From contig JBFLYC010000012.1 of assembly GCA_040756735.1 (NCBI GenBank), positions 35,541-99,540 of the forward strand: a stretch of DNA of 64,000 nt, given 5' to 3'. The stretch is from JBFLYC01 sp040756735 (GTDB lineage: Bacteria; Bacillota; DSM-16504; Desulfitibacterales; Desulfitibacteraceae). The translations under genes and the position numbers were made by a program. Below are positions 53,325-61,389 of this stretch, piece after piece. Under the pieces are notes generated by a model. That model was not told the origin of the DNA, did not search any database, and worked only from the letters and a program-made list of their open reading frames with translations. How positions within the stretch are numbered: position 1 is the stretch's first letter; the number at the start of each line of letters is the position of its first letter.

Positions 53325-53885
53325 CTATTTTTCACTCTGTGCCAAGACAATATACTGACCTTTAAAAACTAATTCTCCTTCAACCTTTGAGTAAACAGAA
53401 ACTAGATACGTATTTCCCCTTTTCACTTTTACAACTGCTTTACAAACGACTCGTTCTCCAATATGTACTGGTCGCTTATAACGAACCCTTGCACTGCCTG
53501 TCAATACAACATCGGCATCAACCACAGCAATTGCTAAAGAATTAGCCTGTGCAAATAAGTGGTGCCCTCTGGCTATCCCGGTCTTCTCCAAAACATGTTC
53601 CTTATGAATATCTAAAATTGAATAGGCTTCTTTATCTAAAGTAATATCCACTAATTCTCCAACTAATTCAGCTTCAGTTAAGGATTTCAAGTTTGAATAT
53701 TTTTCTTCAGCAACACACCTTAACCTTTCTCTTAATTCCGGAATACCCAAAGAAATCCTGTCAAGGCGAATTGTCTGAACACTTACAGTAAAATATTCAG
53801 CTAATTCTTCATCAGTAGAAAAGGGGTTTTCTTCCAAGTACTGCTTTAGAAGACTCTGCCGTTCAATCTTAGATTCCCTGGACAT
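53325..53885 (-). CDS. fapR: Fatty acid and phospholipid biosynthesis regulator FapR
   Basis: FapR represses fatty-acid genes and is released by malonyl-CoA or malonyl-ACP. The 186-residue protein has an N-terminal DeoR-like helix-turn-helix (STDEELAEYFTVSVQTIRLD, RISLGIPELRERLR). A hot-dog effector domain follows (IARGHHLFAQANSLAIAVVD, VRYKRPVHIGERVVCKAVVK). It is the first gene of the fab operon and has an operator overlapping its own promoter, so it is autoregulated. Confidence 0.96.
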   Translation of the reverse strand: MSRESKIERQSLLKQYLEENPFSTDEELAEYFTVSVQTIRLDRISLGIPELRERLRCVAEEKYSNLKSLTEAELVGELVDITLDKEAYSILDIHKEHVLEKTGIARGHHLFAQANSLAIAVVDADVVLTGSARVRYKRPVHIGERVVCKAVVKVKRGNTYLVSVYSKVEGELVFKGQYIVLAQSEK

Positions 53886-53911
53886 CTTAACACCTCGAAT
53901 TATTAATTGAT

Positions 53912-53930
53912 ATTATTACCTGGTGCTAAT
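53912..53930 (-). promoter_or_regulatory. fapR: FapR operator
   Basis: The minus-strand sequence ATTAGCACCAGGTAATAAT is a near-palindrome matching the known FapR box (TTAGTACCxxxTACTAA type). It covers the transcription start region just after the -10 box, where bound FapR would block the polymerase. Confidence 0.82.
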
Positions 53931-53933
53931 CAT

Positions 53934-53962
53934 ATTATAAAAGCTAGATACCCTTTTGGCAA
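53934..53962 (-). promoter_or_regulatory. Sigma-A promoter of the fapR-fab operon
   Basis: TTGCCA (53957-53962) and a perfect TATAAT (53934-53939) with a 17-base spacer, directly upstream of the FapR operator. Confidence 0.85.
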
Positions 53963-54011
53963 GCATACCCTTTTTAAAAACAAACAAAAAAATTGCCCAT
54001 GATACACAAAA

Positions 54012-54062
54012 TGGGGACACCCCCTCTTTAGAGTCTAACTCAGAAGCAGAGGGATGTCCCCA
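54012..54062. repeat. REP-like palindrome, possible rpmF terminator
   Basis: TGGGGACACCCCCTCT and AGAGGGATGTCCCCA are complementary over about 14 bases around a 20-base loop. It lies in the gap after rpmF and before the fapR promoter. It is the most symmetrical member of the repeat family. Confidence 0.68.
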
Positions 54063-54096
54063 AACTAATGCCAACATGATATTTAAAAGGATTTAT

Positions 54097-54294
54097 TTAC
54101 TTTTTTTTACTTTTTTTTGTAACATCTATGACAGAGCGTTGATTATAATGTCCACACTCGACACATGCCCTGTGCGGAGGTTTTAGCTTATGACACTGTG
54201 GACATTCAACTAAAGCTATAGAATTAATCTTTCTCCATTCTGATCGCCTTGATCTTACTCTGGCCTTTGAATGTTTTCTTTTTGGAACACCCAT
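54097..54294 (-). CDS. rpmF: 50S ribosomal protein L32 (zinc-binding form)
   Basis: L32 is a small large-subunit protein. The 65-residue product starts GVPKRKHSKARVRSRR and has two CxxC pairs, CPQC and CVEC, that bind zinc, so this is the zinc-replete type. ATG 54294 follows AAGGGGG. It lies 21 bases after yceD, the conserved yceD-rpmF pair that usually precedes fab genes. Confidence 0.96.
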   Translation of the reverse strand: MGVPKRKHSKARVRSRRSEWRKINSIALVECPQCHKLKPPHRACVECGHYNQRSVIDVTKKSKKK

Positions 54295-54315
54295 TTTTTA
54301 ACCCCCTTGCCTTAA

Positions 54316-54834
54316 TTATTTTTCTAGCAACTGCTGCAATACCTTTAACCTTGGGTCAAGTTCATCCTTTTGGCATGAACATTTATCAACATTTAAATTA
54401 CAACCACATTTATGGCACAGACCCAAACAATCTTCATTACATAGGGCTTTCATAGGAAGCGCCAGATAGATAACCTGCTCGATCAAAGGTTCCAGGTTGA
54501 TCTGGTTGTTTTTATATACGCTTAGTTCTTCTTGTTTTTCATCTTCAGACATTAAAGCTAATTGATTTAAAGTAACAAATCTTTCTAAAAGAGGAATCTC
54601 TAGAGGTAGTACATATTTTTCCAAACAACGATGGCAAACAAGTTGAACCTTAGCACGTATAACTCCTTCAACTAAAACCTCATTTTGCGTAAAGGTGACG
54701 CGTGAAGACACTTCAATGGGCTCATCAAAAAATATCTTCTCTCCCTTTGTGTTGATCCATGGTAGATTTAATATAAAATTGAATTGCTCAGTGGTAGTCT
54801 TCTCCTTTTTAAGTTTTGCAACATCGATAAGCAC
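54316..54834 (-). CDS. YceD/DUF177 family protein
   Basis: A 172-residue protein of the YceD family, linked in E. coli and plants to 23S rRNA accumulation. VQLVCHRCLEKYVLPLEIPL is the first cysteine pair motif. CNEDCLGLCHKCGCNLNVDK and CSCQ form a cysteine-rich zinc-ribbon-like segment near the C-terminus, typical of Gram-positive members. The GTG start at 54834 has a weak GGGATGG site. It is upstream of rpmF in the same transcript. Confidence 0.9.
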   Translation of the reverse strand: MLIDVAKLKKEKTTTEQFNFILNLPWINTKGEKIFFDEPIEVSSRVTFTQNEVLVEGVIRAKVQLVCHRCLEKYVLPLEIPLLERFVTLNQLALMSEDEKQEELSVYKNNQINLEPLIEQVIYLALPMKALCNEDCLGLCHKCGCNLNVDKCSCQKDELDPRLKVLQQLLEK

Positions 54835-54893
54835 TGTTGACCATCCCTTACAAAGGCTCTAAAAGAGATTATACCTAACATTTGAAGATAATG

Positions 54894-56093
54894 TCAAGAA
54901 ATAGAAACTGCAATTTCCATTGTTTCCCTAGCAATCATTAATTCCTCATTTGTAGGAATAACACAAATTAATTTTGGTGAATTGTCTGCAGAAATAATCT
55001 TTTCTTGGCCTCTAATGCTGTTCTTTTGTTCATCTAACTTAAGTCCTAAATAATCCATTTCACTACATATTTTTTTACGTATATTAGGTGAGTTCTCACC
55101 TAAACCTGCTGTAAATACTATTGCATCTAATCCATTCATTACAGCAGCATAAGCTCCAATATATTTTTTTACATAATGTACGAACACATCAATGGCCAAT
55201 AAAGCATCCTCATTGCCTTTTTCTGCAGCGTTTTCTATGTCCCTAAAGTCGCTACTGATACCAGATATACCCATGACACCACTCTTCTTATTCATTAACT
55301 GACTAACCTGTTCATAAGTATATTTTTCCTTTTCAATTAGGAAGGGCACAATTGCTGGGTCAATACTTCCACAACGAGTTCCCATTACTAAGCCTTCTAA
55401 TGGAGTAAATCCCATACTAGTGTCAATTGATTTTCCATTTTTTATTGCCGTTATGGAAGCACCATTTCCCAGGTGACATGTTACAATCTTACATCTTTCC
55501 AGTTTTTTATCTAAAAGTTTTGCAGCTCTTTGGGCCACATATTTATGAGATGTACCATGAAACCCATATCTACGTATTTGGTATTTTTCACAAAGTTCCT
55601 TTGGTAAAGCATAGGTATAGCTAGCTGGCGGCATGGTTTGGTGGAAGGCAGTATCAAATACTGCAACCTGTGGAATACCTGGTAACATTTTTTCACAGGC
55701 CTCCATGCCCATTAACCCAGGGGGATTATGGAGAGGAGCTAAACTAAACAACCTTTCATATTCCTTTTTTAATGCATCATCAATTAAAACTGATTTAGCT
55801 ATAATGCCACCATGAACGGCCCTGTGACCTACTGCATTAATTTGTTTCAAATCTGAGATTACGCCATGTCTTTCATCAGTTAGAGCATCTATTACTAACC
55901 TAATACCAACTTCATGGCTTGGTATAGATGTTTCTAAACGATATTTTTCTCTACCCATAGGTTGATGGGTTATCATAGCTCCATCAAGGCCAATGCGTTC
56001 AACTAAACCCTTTGCTAAAACCTCTTCATTTTCCATGTTAAACAACTGGTACTTAATCGAAGAACTTCCTGAATTAACTACTAATACCTTCAT
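54894..56093 (-). CDS. ackA: Acetate kinase
   Basis: AckA interconverts acetyl phosphate and ADP with acetate and ATP. The 399-residue enzyme has LVVNSGSSSIKYQLF, AVGHRAVHGG, VFDTAFHQTMP, TCHLGNGASITAIKNGKSI, VMGTRCGSIDPAIV and FTAGLGENSP, covering the ATPase fold and catalytic Arg and His. No pta gene is adjacent. It probably supports substrate-level ATP formation from acetyl phosphate, an inference from the family. Confidence 0.97.
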   Translation of the reverse strand: MKVLVVNSGSSSIKYQLFNMENEEVLAKGLVERIGLDGAMITHQPMGREKYRLETSIPSHEVGIRLVIDALTDERHGVISDLKQINAVGHRAVHGGIIAKSVLIDDALKKEYERLFSLAPLHNPPGLMGMEACEKMLPGIPQVAVFDTAFHQTMPPASYTYALPKELCEKYQIRRYGFHGTSHKYVAQRAAKLLDKKLERCKIVTCHLGNGASITAIKNGKSIDTSMGFTPLEGLVMGTRCGSIDPAIVPFLIEKEKYTYEQVSQLMNKKSGVMGISGISSDFRDIENAAEKGNEDALLAIDVFVHYVKKYIGAYAAVMNGLDAIVFTAGLGENSPNIRKKICSEMDYLGLKLDEQKNSIRGQEKIISADNSPKLICVIPTNEELMIARETMEIAVSIS

Positions 56094-56157
56094 TGTAATT
56101 TTACATCCCCCTTGAGTTTTATATGTTGAATTTTATTTAAGGACATATCATCCTAAA

Positions 56158-56949
56158 TCAATCCACTCCTAATTTTTTCAAATCCATTTTAATCCTTGGA
56201 ACAACCTTCCTAGCCTCCTCAATACCAATAGAAGTTGCTTCCTCAACTAAATCAAACCTTGCGGGACTGATATGAGACAGATCAGGCTGTATAAGAACAT
56301 TGCAGCTTTCACACATCTTTTTAAGATGTTCAAAATAGGGAATCTCTAACGATAGCAATATAACATCAAAAATACTATTTACTTGGTGTTTAACACCAAT
56401 ACGCCCCCCGAAACGCACATCAACAGCAATAATGTACTCTGCCCCATGGTCTTTTAATACATTAATGGGAATATGATTCTTTACTGCACCATCTACAAGC
56501 AGCCTGCTGCCAATTTTCTTTGGTTGAAATATTCCAGGTATGGAGACACTTGCCCTTAAGGCATCTGCAACCTTTCCTATATTAATTACTACCTCTTCAC
56601 CTGTCTGAATATCAACAGCAACCACATAGAAAGGTTTTGCCAATTCCTTAAACTCTTTATTCTTGGTGAGTATTCTAAATAATTCTTCGATTTTTTCCCC
56701 CTTTATTAAACCCGTTTTTGGCAATGTTACATCGATAAACTGTTGTTGTTTAATTAGTGTTGCCATTTTATACACAAAATCCATATTTGCATTGTCAGCA
56801 TATAGGGCTCCGAAAATACTGCCTATACTAGTACCAGCAACTATATCTATTGGTATTTTTTCTTCCTTTAAAACCTTTAAAATGCCTAGATGGGCCATGC
56901 CCTTAGCAGCACCTGCACCTAAAGCTAAACCTACCAATGGCCTTTCCAA
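56158..56949 (-). CDS. Patatin-like phospholipase family protein (YlbK/RssA type)
   Basis: A 263-residue serine hydrolase. GLALGAGAAKGMAHLGIL contains the oxyanion-hole glycines, DIVAGTSIGSIFGALYAD the nucleophile GTSIG, and LVDGAVKNHIPI the catalytic Asp. The Ser-Asp dyad is intact. In Bacillus, ylbK lies near ylbJ and the yceD-rpmF pair, the same neighbourhood as here. The natural lipid substrate is unknown. Start is TTG 56949. Confidence 0.9.
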   Translation of the reverse strand: MERPLVGLALGAGAAKGMAHLGILKVLKEEKIPIDIVAGTSIGSIFGALYADNANMDFVYKMATLIKQQQFIDVTLPKTGLIKGEKIEELFRILTKNKEFKELAKPFYVVAVDIQTGEEVVINIGKVADALRASVSIPGIFQPKKIGSRLLVDGAVKNHIPINVLKDHGAEYIIAVDVRFGGRIGVKHQVNSIFDVILLSLEIPYFEHLKKMCESCNVLIQPDLSHISPARFDLVEEATSIGIEEARKVVPRIKMDLKKLGVD

Positions 56950-57029
56950 TTTTATATCCCACCCTCTGTGGTCTATTCCACTTAGACCAATAGTATATAT
57001 TCTATAAATACTAATTTTAGGAGAGTATA

Positions 57030-58241
57030 ATGTTCCATAACAAGTGGAATTATCTAACCTTTCTCATAAAAATCATTACAATTTTAATTATTTTTGTTTC
57101 TTTAATTTCATATCCTAAGGATGTTTTCGAAGCATCATTGAGAGGTCTTAACACATGGTGGACTATTGTCTTTCCTGCGCTTTTGCCTTTTTTTATCATG
57201 TCGGAACTGCTGGTAGCACTGGGCATTGTCAATTTTTTGGGTATACTTCTTGAACCTGTAATGAGACCTCTTTTTAATTTGCCTGGACCTGCAGCTTTTG
57301 TATTAGCAGTAGGCTATACATCAGGTGCCCCAATTAGTTCAATGGTTACTGCAAATTTGAGAAATCAGGGTCTTGTCAGCAAAAATGAAGCGGAAAGAAT
57401 AATCTGCTTCACAAATAATGCCAGTCCTCTGTTTATGTTTGGAGCAGTGGCTGTAGGTATGTTCAATCGTCCAGAACTGGGAATAATTATTGCTGGCTCA
57501 CATTACTTGGCTAATATCCTTCTTGGAATTGCTTTAAGGTTTTGGAAAAGAGATGGAGATTATATGCACTATAATTCACAAGAAAAAGCATTTAAAAGGG
57601 CCTTTGAGACCCTTGTAACCACACAAAAAACCCAGATAAAACCTTTTGGAAAATTACTTGGCGATGCTATAAAAAACTCTGTACATACCCTATTGTTAAT
57701 TGGAGGTTTTATAATTCTTTTTTCTGTATTCATTGAACTTCTAACCATTTTTTATATAATAGAATACTTGTCCCTTTTATTGTGCTTTATCTTTACGCCT
57801 TTTATGCTGGATATTAATTTGGCACAAGGAATTGCAAGCGGGTTAATTGAAATGACCATTGGTTCGAAACTAATTATAGATTCAGCAGCCCCTCTTAATC
57901 TCAAAGTGGCAGCTGTGAGTTTAGTTTTAGGTTGGTCTGGTTTATCCATACATGCACAAGCCTTAAGTATGATTTCCAATACAGATATAAGTTTTTTCCC
58001 GTTTATTGTAGCACGTATATTCCATGGGATAATGGCCGCTGGCTTATCTCTGATTATATTTAATCCTGCGATCTCAGCCTTTTCAGGAAGTGTGTTCCCA
58101 TTTTATAACTTTAACTCATTTCATTTTTCTTTAATAAGCTTGGCTTGTTTTTGTGGGATTCTTATAATCATGATAATTTGTTCAATGATATTCAGGGTTC
58201 TCAATAATTTAAGATTTATATGGCCTTTTCGCTCTCATTAA
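57030..58241 (+). CDS. ylbJ: Sporulation integral membrane protein YlbJ
   Basis: A 403-residue membrane protein with nucleoside-recognition (Gate) domains, required for normal spore cortex in Bacillus. TWWTIVFPALLPFFIMSELL, FVLAVGYTSGAPISSMVTA and CFTNNASPLFMFGAVAVGMF are family signatures. The start has TAGGAG. It is one of few plus-strand genes, divergent from the patatin gene. Its end overlaps the convergent coiled-coil gene by 26 bases. In Bacillus it is under sigma-E; I could not identify that promoter here. Confidence 0.92.
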   Translation: MFHNKWNYLTFLIKIITILIIFVSLISYPKDVFEASLRGLNTWWTIVFPALLPFFIMSELLVALGIVNFLGILLEPVMRPLFNLPGPAAFVLAVGYTSGAPISSMVTANLRNQGLVSKNEAERIICFTNNASPLFMFGAVAVGMFNRPELGIIIAGSHYLANILLGIALRFWKRDGDYMHYNSQEKAFKRAFETLVTTQKTQIKPFGKLLGDAIKNSVHTLLLIGGFIILFSVFIELLTIFYIIEYLSLLLCFIFTPFMLDINLAQGIASGLIEMTIGSKLIIDSAAPLNLKVAAVSLVLGWSGLSIHAQALSMISNTDISFFPFIVARIFHGIMAAGLSLIIFNPAISAFSGSVFPFYNFNSFHFSLISLACFCGILIIMIICSMIFRVLNNLRFIWPFRSH

Positions 58242-58698
58242 AATCTTTACGGTTTATCCGTGATTTCAATTCATTTCTGCTATTTGAGATCGTTGCCAAT
58301 GTATATTGTATTTTTTCTTCCACAGCTGCTAATACATCATCTGCATAGACATTGGCGCCACTTTTTATTTCATAAGCTATGCGGTGTGCTTCTTGGACTA
58401 TTTCTTGCGCTTGCATTCTAGCTTCCTGGGCAACTTCAGATTCTTCTGCAAGCTTTTTGATTTTTTGCCTAGCATTTTCAATAATTTCTTTGGCTTCAGT
58501 CTGAGCCTCTTTCATGACCCTTTCTCTTTCTCTAACAATCCACCTGGCCTGACGCATTTCTTCCGGCAAGTCACTTCGTAATCGATCAATGTAATCTAGT
58601 AACACCTCTTTCTCAACTATCACCTTATTTGACAAAGGCAGCTTCTTGCCTGCTCCAATTTCTCTTTCCAAGTCATCTAGGATTTCAAAGATATCCAA
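58216..58698 (-). CDS. Coiled-coil protein, DivIVA/ATP-synthase-b-like
   Basis: A 160-residue, highly charged protein. Residues about 45-125 are predicted to be one long helix (ARWIVRERERVMKEAQTEAK, EIIENARQKIKKLAEESEV). No enzyme motif and no membrane segment are seen. Members are often labelled ATPase, but there is no P-loop. It sits next to rsmD, where coaD and ylbF-type genes lie in other Firmicutes. Its 3' end overlaps convergent ylbJ. A role in cell shape or organisation is only a guess. Confidence 0.75.
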   Translation of the reverse strand: MDIFEILDDLEREIGAGKKLPLSNKVIVEKEVLLDYIDRLRSDLPEEMRQARWIVRERERVMKEAQTEAKEIIENARQKIKKLAEESEVAQEARMQAQEIVQEAHRIAYEIKSGANVYADDVLAAVEEKIQYTLATISNSRNELKSRINRKDFNESEKAI

Positions 58699-58721
58699 GA
58701 TCCATCCTCCCCCATTAATAA

Positions 58722-59255
58722 TTATAATTTATAATAGCTAACCTGGGTGTCACCATACTTGTTTGTTTTTGTGAGCCTTAATCCACCGCATTCAAAAGGC
58801 ATACTAAGTTTTTGCTCAGTTTCTATAATTACAATCCCATGCTTAGAAAGCTTTAAGCTAATTTTTTCCAATACAGGAATAACTAAATCATACCCATACG
58901 GAGGGTCCATAAATACAATGTCATATGTATCATCTAAAACCTCAACAATTTTTTTGACATCACCTTTAATAACTATGCTTTTATCTAAAATGGCGAGTTT
59001 TTCCAAATTTAACTTTATATATTTTATGGATTGTGACCACTGGTCTATGAATGTACATTTACTGGCACCTCTAGATAAAGCCTCTATACCGATATTGCCT
59101 GTTCCTGCAAATAAATCTAAAAACCTACAACCCACTACATGGGGTGCAATAATATTAAAGATAGCTTCCTTAACTCTATCTGATGTCGGTCTAAGTCTCA
59201 TACCTTTTGGGGCAGAAATCTTTCTTCCTTTAGCAGATCCACTTATGACTCGCAT
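58722..59255 (-). CDS. rsmD: 16S rRNA (guanine(966)-N2)-methyltransferase RsmD
   Basis: RsmD methylates G966 of 16S rRNA. The 177-residue Rossmann methyltransferase has MRVISGSAKGRKISAPKG, TSDRVKEAIFNI, the cofactor loop FLDLFAGTGNIGIEALSRG and the catalytic DPPY in IVFMDPPYGYDLV. ATG 59255 follows GGGGTG. The coaD gene that commonly follows is absent; a coiled-coil gene takes its place. Confidence 0.94.
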   Translation of the reverse strand: MRVISGSAKGRKISAPKGMRLRPTSDRVKEAIFNIIAPHVVGCRFLDLFAGTGNIGIEALSRGASKCTFIDQWSQSIKYIKLNLEKLAILDKSIVIKGDVKKIVEVLDDTYDIVFMDPPYGYDLVIPVLEKISLKLSKHGIVIIETEQKLSMPFECGGLRLTKTNKYGDTQVSYYKL

Positions 59256-59371
59256 ATTTTCACCCCATTATACCACAAAATAAAGGATAAAATTCAACAA
59301 ATTTTTTGACTTGCCCAGTGTATATTTTATCCGGCCCCTGTTCATAATATTTAATGGTAAAGCATTTTACT

Positions 59372-59423
59372 GAAGAGCTTAGTGGTTATTTTATTCAAAA
59401 TAACCCTCCCCCATGAGCTCTTC
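59372..59423. repeat. Nested double hairpin in the rsmD-upstream gap
   Basis: Outer arms GAAGAGCT (59372-59379) and AGCTCTTC (59416-59423) enclose a perfect inner stem GGTTATTTT/AAAATAACC (59384-59405). It is not followed by a clear T-tract on either strand. No gene lies in 59256-59555 that I can support. Confidence 0.45.
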
Positions 59424-59444
59424 CTCCGGTTTCTCCTCTCCCAA

Positions 59445-59474
59445 AGAATGAGGGTCCAAATGGGCCCTCATTCT
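59445..59474 (-). terminator. Hairpin after the small zinc-ribbon gene
   Basis: AGAATGAGGGTCC and GGGCCCTCATTCT form a 13-pair stem with one G-T pair around AAAT. The T-tract is short on the minus strand. It probably ends the zinc-ribbon transcript. Confidence 0.6.
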
Positions 59475-59555
59475 TATTGTCAATTTTTAGGGTCATTCCA
59501 TCGTAGAAATGTAATATGTCTGCTTTTAGTTAAGATGTATTCCCTTATAGATAAA

Positions 59556-59726
59556 TCATATCGGTTTTTTTTCACCTTTTATCATTTCATAGGCCTGAAG
59601 CTTAAGCTTGTTATTGCAGATAAAGCAAACAAATGTCCCCTGAGGATTATTAGCAAGTCTTTGATAATCTTTATGGGTTTTAGGTAATTCCTGGATCTTC
59701 CCACAAAATGAACATTTTACTTCCAT
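59556..59726 (-). CDS. Small zinc-ribbon protein, YlaI/DUF2197-like
   Basis: A 56-residue protein with a strong AAAGGAGG site before ATG 59726. It starts MEVKCSFCGKIQELPKTHKD and has a second pair in FVCFICNNKLKLQ, so two CxxC pairs about 28 residues apart could bind one zinc. The resemblance to Bacillus YlaI is by pattern and length. It is divergent from gpr. Function unknown. Confidence 0.75.
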   Translation of the reverse strand: MEVKCSFCGKIQELPKTHKDYQRLANNPQGTFVCFICNNKLKLQAYEMIKGEKKPI

Positions 59727-59759
59727 AGATAATTCCTCCTTTGTCTAAGTATACCATGA

Positions 59760-59790
59760 GTATAATATTATCCTCAACACAGGGGAAATA
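59760..59790 (+). promoter_or_regulatory. Candidate sigma-F/G promoter of gpr
   Basis: GTATA (59760-59764), then 17 bases, then GGGGAAATA (59782-59790). This resembles forespore promoters (GYATA and GGxxAxAxT). Known gpr genes are transcribed by sigma-F and sigma-G, which fits. Confidence 0.4.
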
Positions 59791-59828
59791 TATAATCATA
59801 TAATGTCATTTCATGGGAGGTAAAATAT

Positions 59829-60809
59829 TTGAATATATCAAGGGAGTATCTAAAAAACCTAGGAATTAGTCTTGATTTGGCAATTGAAGCTCATAATCTT
59901 GCACGAGGAGACGCCGACAAAGAAATTCCAGGTGTAAAGGAAACTGTTAAGAATCTAAAAAATGCAAAAGTAACAACTATAGAAATCATGGACGAACAAG
60001 GTGCCAACAGAATGGGTAAGATTCCAGGAAAATATATAACAATTGAAGCCCCAAGTTTAAGAGAAAACAACTTTGAAGTACATCAGGAAATAGCAAATCT
60101 AGTAAGGGAAGAGCTCGAAATATTGATACAATCTCTCACTATCAACCCAAACGACCCTATTTTTATTATTGGCTTAGGCAACTGGGATGCCACTCCTGAT
60201 GCTTTAGGACCTAAGGTTGCCAGTAAAGTACTTGTAACAAGGCATATCTATAAATACGCTCCTGAAAACCTTCATGAAGGGTTAAGACCTGTTTGTGCCC
60301 TTGCTCCTGGTGTATTGGGAATAACAGGCATTGAGACTGCGGAAATTGTTCGTGGTGTTGTAGAAAAAATAGCGCCTTCCCTAGTTATTGCAGTAGATGC
60401 TTTAGCCGCAATGGATTTGTCGAGAATTAGCGCTACCATCCAGATAGCAGATACCGGAATAAATCCGGGATCAGGTATTGGCAATTTAAGAATGGGTATC
60501 AATAAAGAAACCCTTGGGGTTCCAGTGCTGGCCATTGGAATTCCTACAGTTGTTCATGCTGCGGTAGTAGTTTCTGCTGCATTACACAGTTTAGCACAAA
60601 CTCAGCCAATTCAAAAAACCATGTTAAATGAGAGCACAGCACAAGGTATAATACAATCCGTATTACAACCTTTTAATGGCAACTTCACTGTTACCCCAAA
60701 AGAAATAGATGATTTAATTGAAAACAATTCCAAAATAATTGCTTCTGGGTTAAATCAAGCCTTACATCCTGCCATTGGCCCCGAAGAAGGCAGTATATAT
60801 CTCCACTAA
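59829..60809 (+). CDS. gpr: Germination protease GPR
   Basis: GPR degrades SASPs when spores germinate; it is made as a zymogen in the forespore. The 326-residue protein begins after GGGAGG with TTG 59829. ARGDADKEIPGVKET lies near the N-terminus. FIIGLGNWDATPDALGPKV and VIAVDALAAMDLSRISATIQ carry the aspartates of the aspartate-protease-like site, and DTGINPGSGIGNLRMG follows. Its two presumed substrates are encoded convergently just downstream, a neat functional pairing. Confidence 0.96.
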   Translation: MNISREYLKNLGISLDLAIEAHNLARGDADKEIPGVKETVKNLKNAKVTTIEIMDEQGANRMGKIPGKYITIEAPSLRENNFEVHQEIANLVREELEILIQSLTINPNDPIFIIGLGNWDATPDALGPKVASKVLVTRHIYKYAPENLHEGLRPVCALAPGVLGITGIETAEIVRGVVEKIAPSLVIAVDALAAMDLSRISATIQIADTGINPGSGIGNLRMGINKETLGVPVLAIGIPTVVHAAVVVSAALHSLAQTQPIQKTMLNESTAQGIIQSVLQPFNGNFTVTPKEIDDLIENNSKIIASGLNQALHPAIGPEEGSIYLH

Positions 60810-60811
60810 AT

Positions 60812-60850
60812 AAAGAGAAGGACAGGCTATTACTCCTGTCCTTCTTTATT
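60812..60850. terminator. Bidirectional terminator between gpr and the SASP genes
   Basis: AGAAGGACAGG and CCTGTCCTTCT form an 11-pair stem with an A-rich left flank and a T-rich right flank. It can end transcription from both sides of the convergent genes. Confidence 0.82.
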
Positions 60851-60862
60851 ATCTATATTAAG

Positions 60863-61096
60863 TTATGACCTCTGAGCAAACTGCTGCTCATAAGCCTGAA
60901 TCATTTTCTTAACCATTAATCCTCCAATAGAACCATTTACTCTGGAGGGAAGGTCTCCCATATATCCGCCTTGAGGAATTTGGATTCCAAGTTCTTGAGC
61001 TGTTTCATATTTGAATTGTTCCATTGCTGCTCTTGCTTGGGGCACTAGCAGTCTGTTATTGCCACCACCGCCGCCACCTGTTCTGACTTGTGGCAT
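60863..61096 (-). CDS. Alpha/beta-type small acid-soluble spore protein
   Basis: A 77-residue DNA-binding SASP that protects spore DNA. LLVPQARAAMEQFKYETAQE contains the GPR cleavage region (YETAQELG). LPSRVNGSIGGLMVKKMIQ is the second conserved SASP motif. A glycine-rich stretch (TGGGGGGNN) lies near the N-terminus. It is a tandem copy of the gene at 61146, with long identical stretches. The start has GGAGGTG. Confidence 0.95.
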   Translation of the reverse strand: MPQVRTGGGGGGNNRLLVPQARAAMEQFKYETAQELGIQIPQGGYMGDLPSRVNGSIGGLMVKKMIQAYEQQFAQRS

Positions 61097-61145
61097 ATTG
61101 TCACCTCCATACCTGAGACTTGTTTATTGTTTTAATGCCACATTG

Positions 61146-61358
61146 TTACTGACCAGCACGCTGCTGCTGGTAAGCTTGTATCATTTTCTTGACCATCAAC
61201 CCTCCAATTGAACCATTAACTCTAGAGGGAAGGTCTCCCATATATCCGCCCTGGGGAATTTGGATTCCAAGTTCTTGAGCTGTTTCATATTTGAATTGTT
61301 CCATTGCTGCTCTTGCTTGTGGAACTAAAAGCTTATTGTTCCTATTTCCTCCTGGCAT
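61146..61358 (-). CDS. Alpha/beta-type small acid-soluble spore protein
   Basis: A 70-residue SASP nearly identical to the next gene over its central 55 residues: LVPQARAAMEQFKYETAQE and YMGDLPSRVNGSIGGLMVKK are shared. It starts MPGGNRNNKL after AAGGAGGTG. It is first in the pair and has a candidate forespore promoter, so both are probably expressed together late in sporulation. Confidence 0.95.
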   Translation of the reverse strand: MPGGNRNNKLLVPQARAAMEQFKYETAQELGIQIPQGGYMGDLPSRVNGSIGGLMVKKMIQAYQQQRAGQ

Positions 61359-61389
61359 TGAAATATCACCTCCTTTTTGTTTGTATTTT

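Noticed and set aside
59260..59272. A perfect TATAAT just before rsmD as its promoter
   Set aside because: It would start transcription about five bases before the ATG and exclude the GGGGTG ribosome site; the best -35 box is 19 bases away.
58747..59283. A 178-codon plus-strand open frame
   Set aside because: It lies fully antisense to rsmD, which has intact methyltransferase motifs and a ribosome site.
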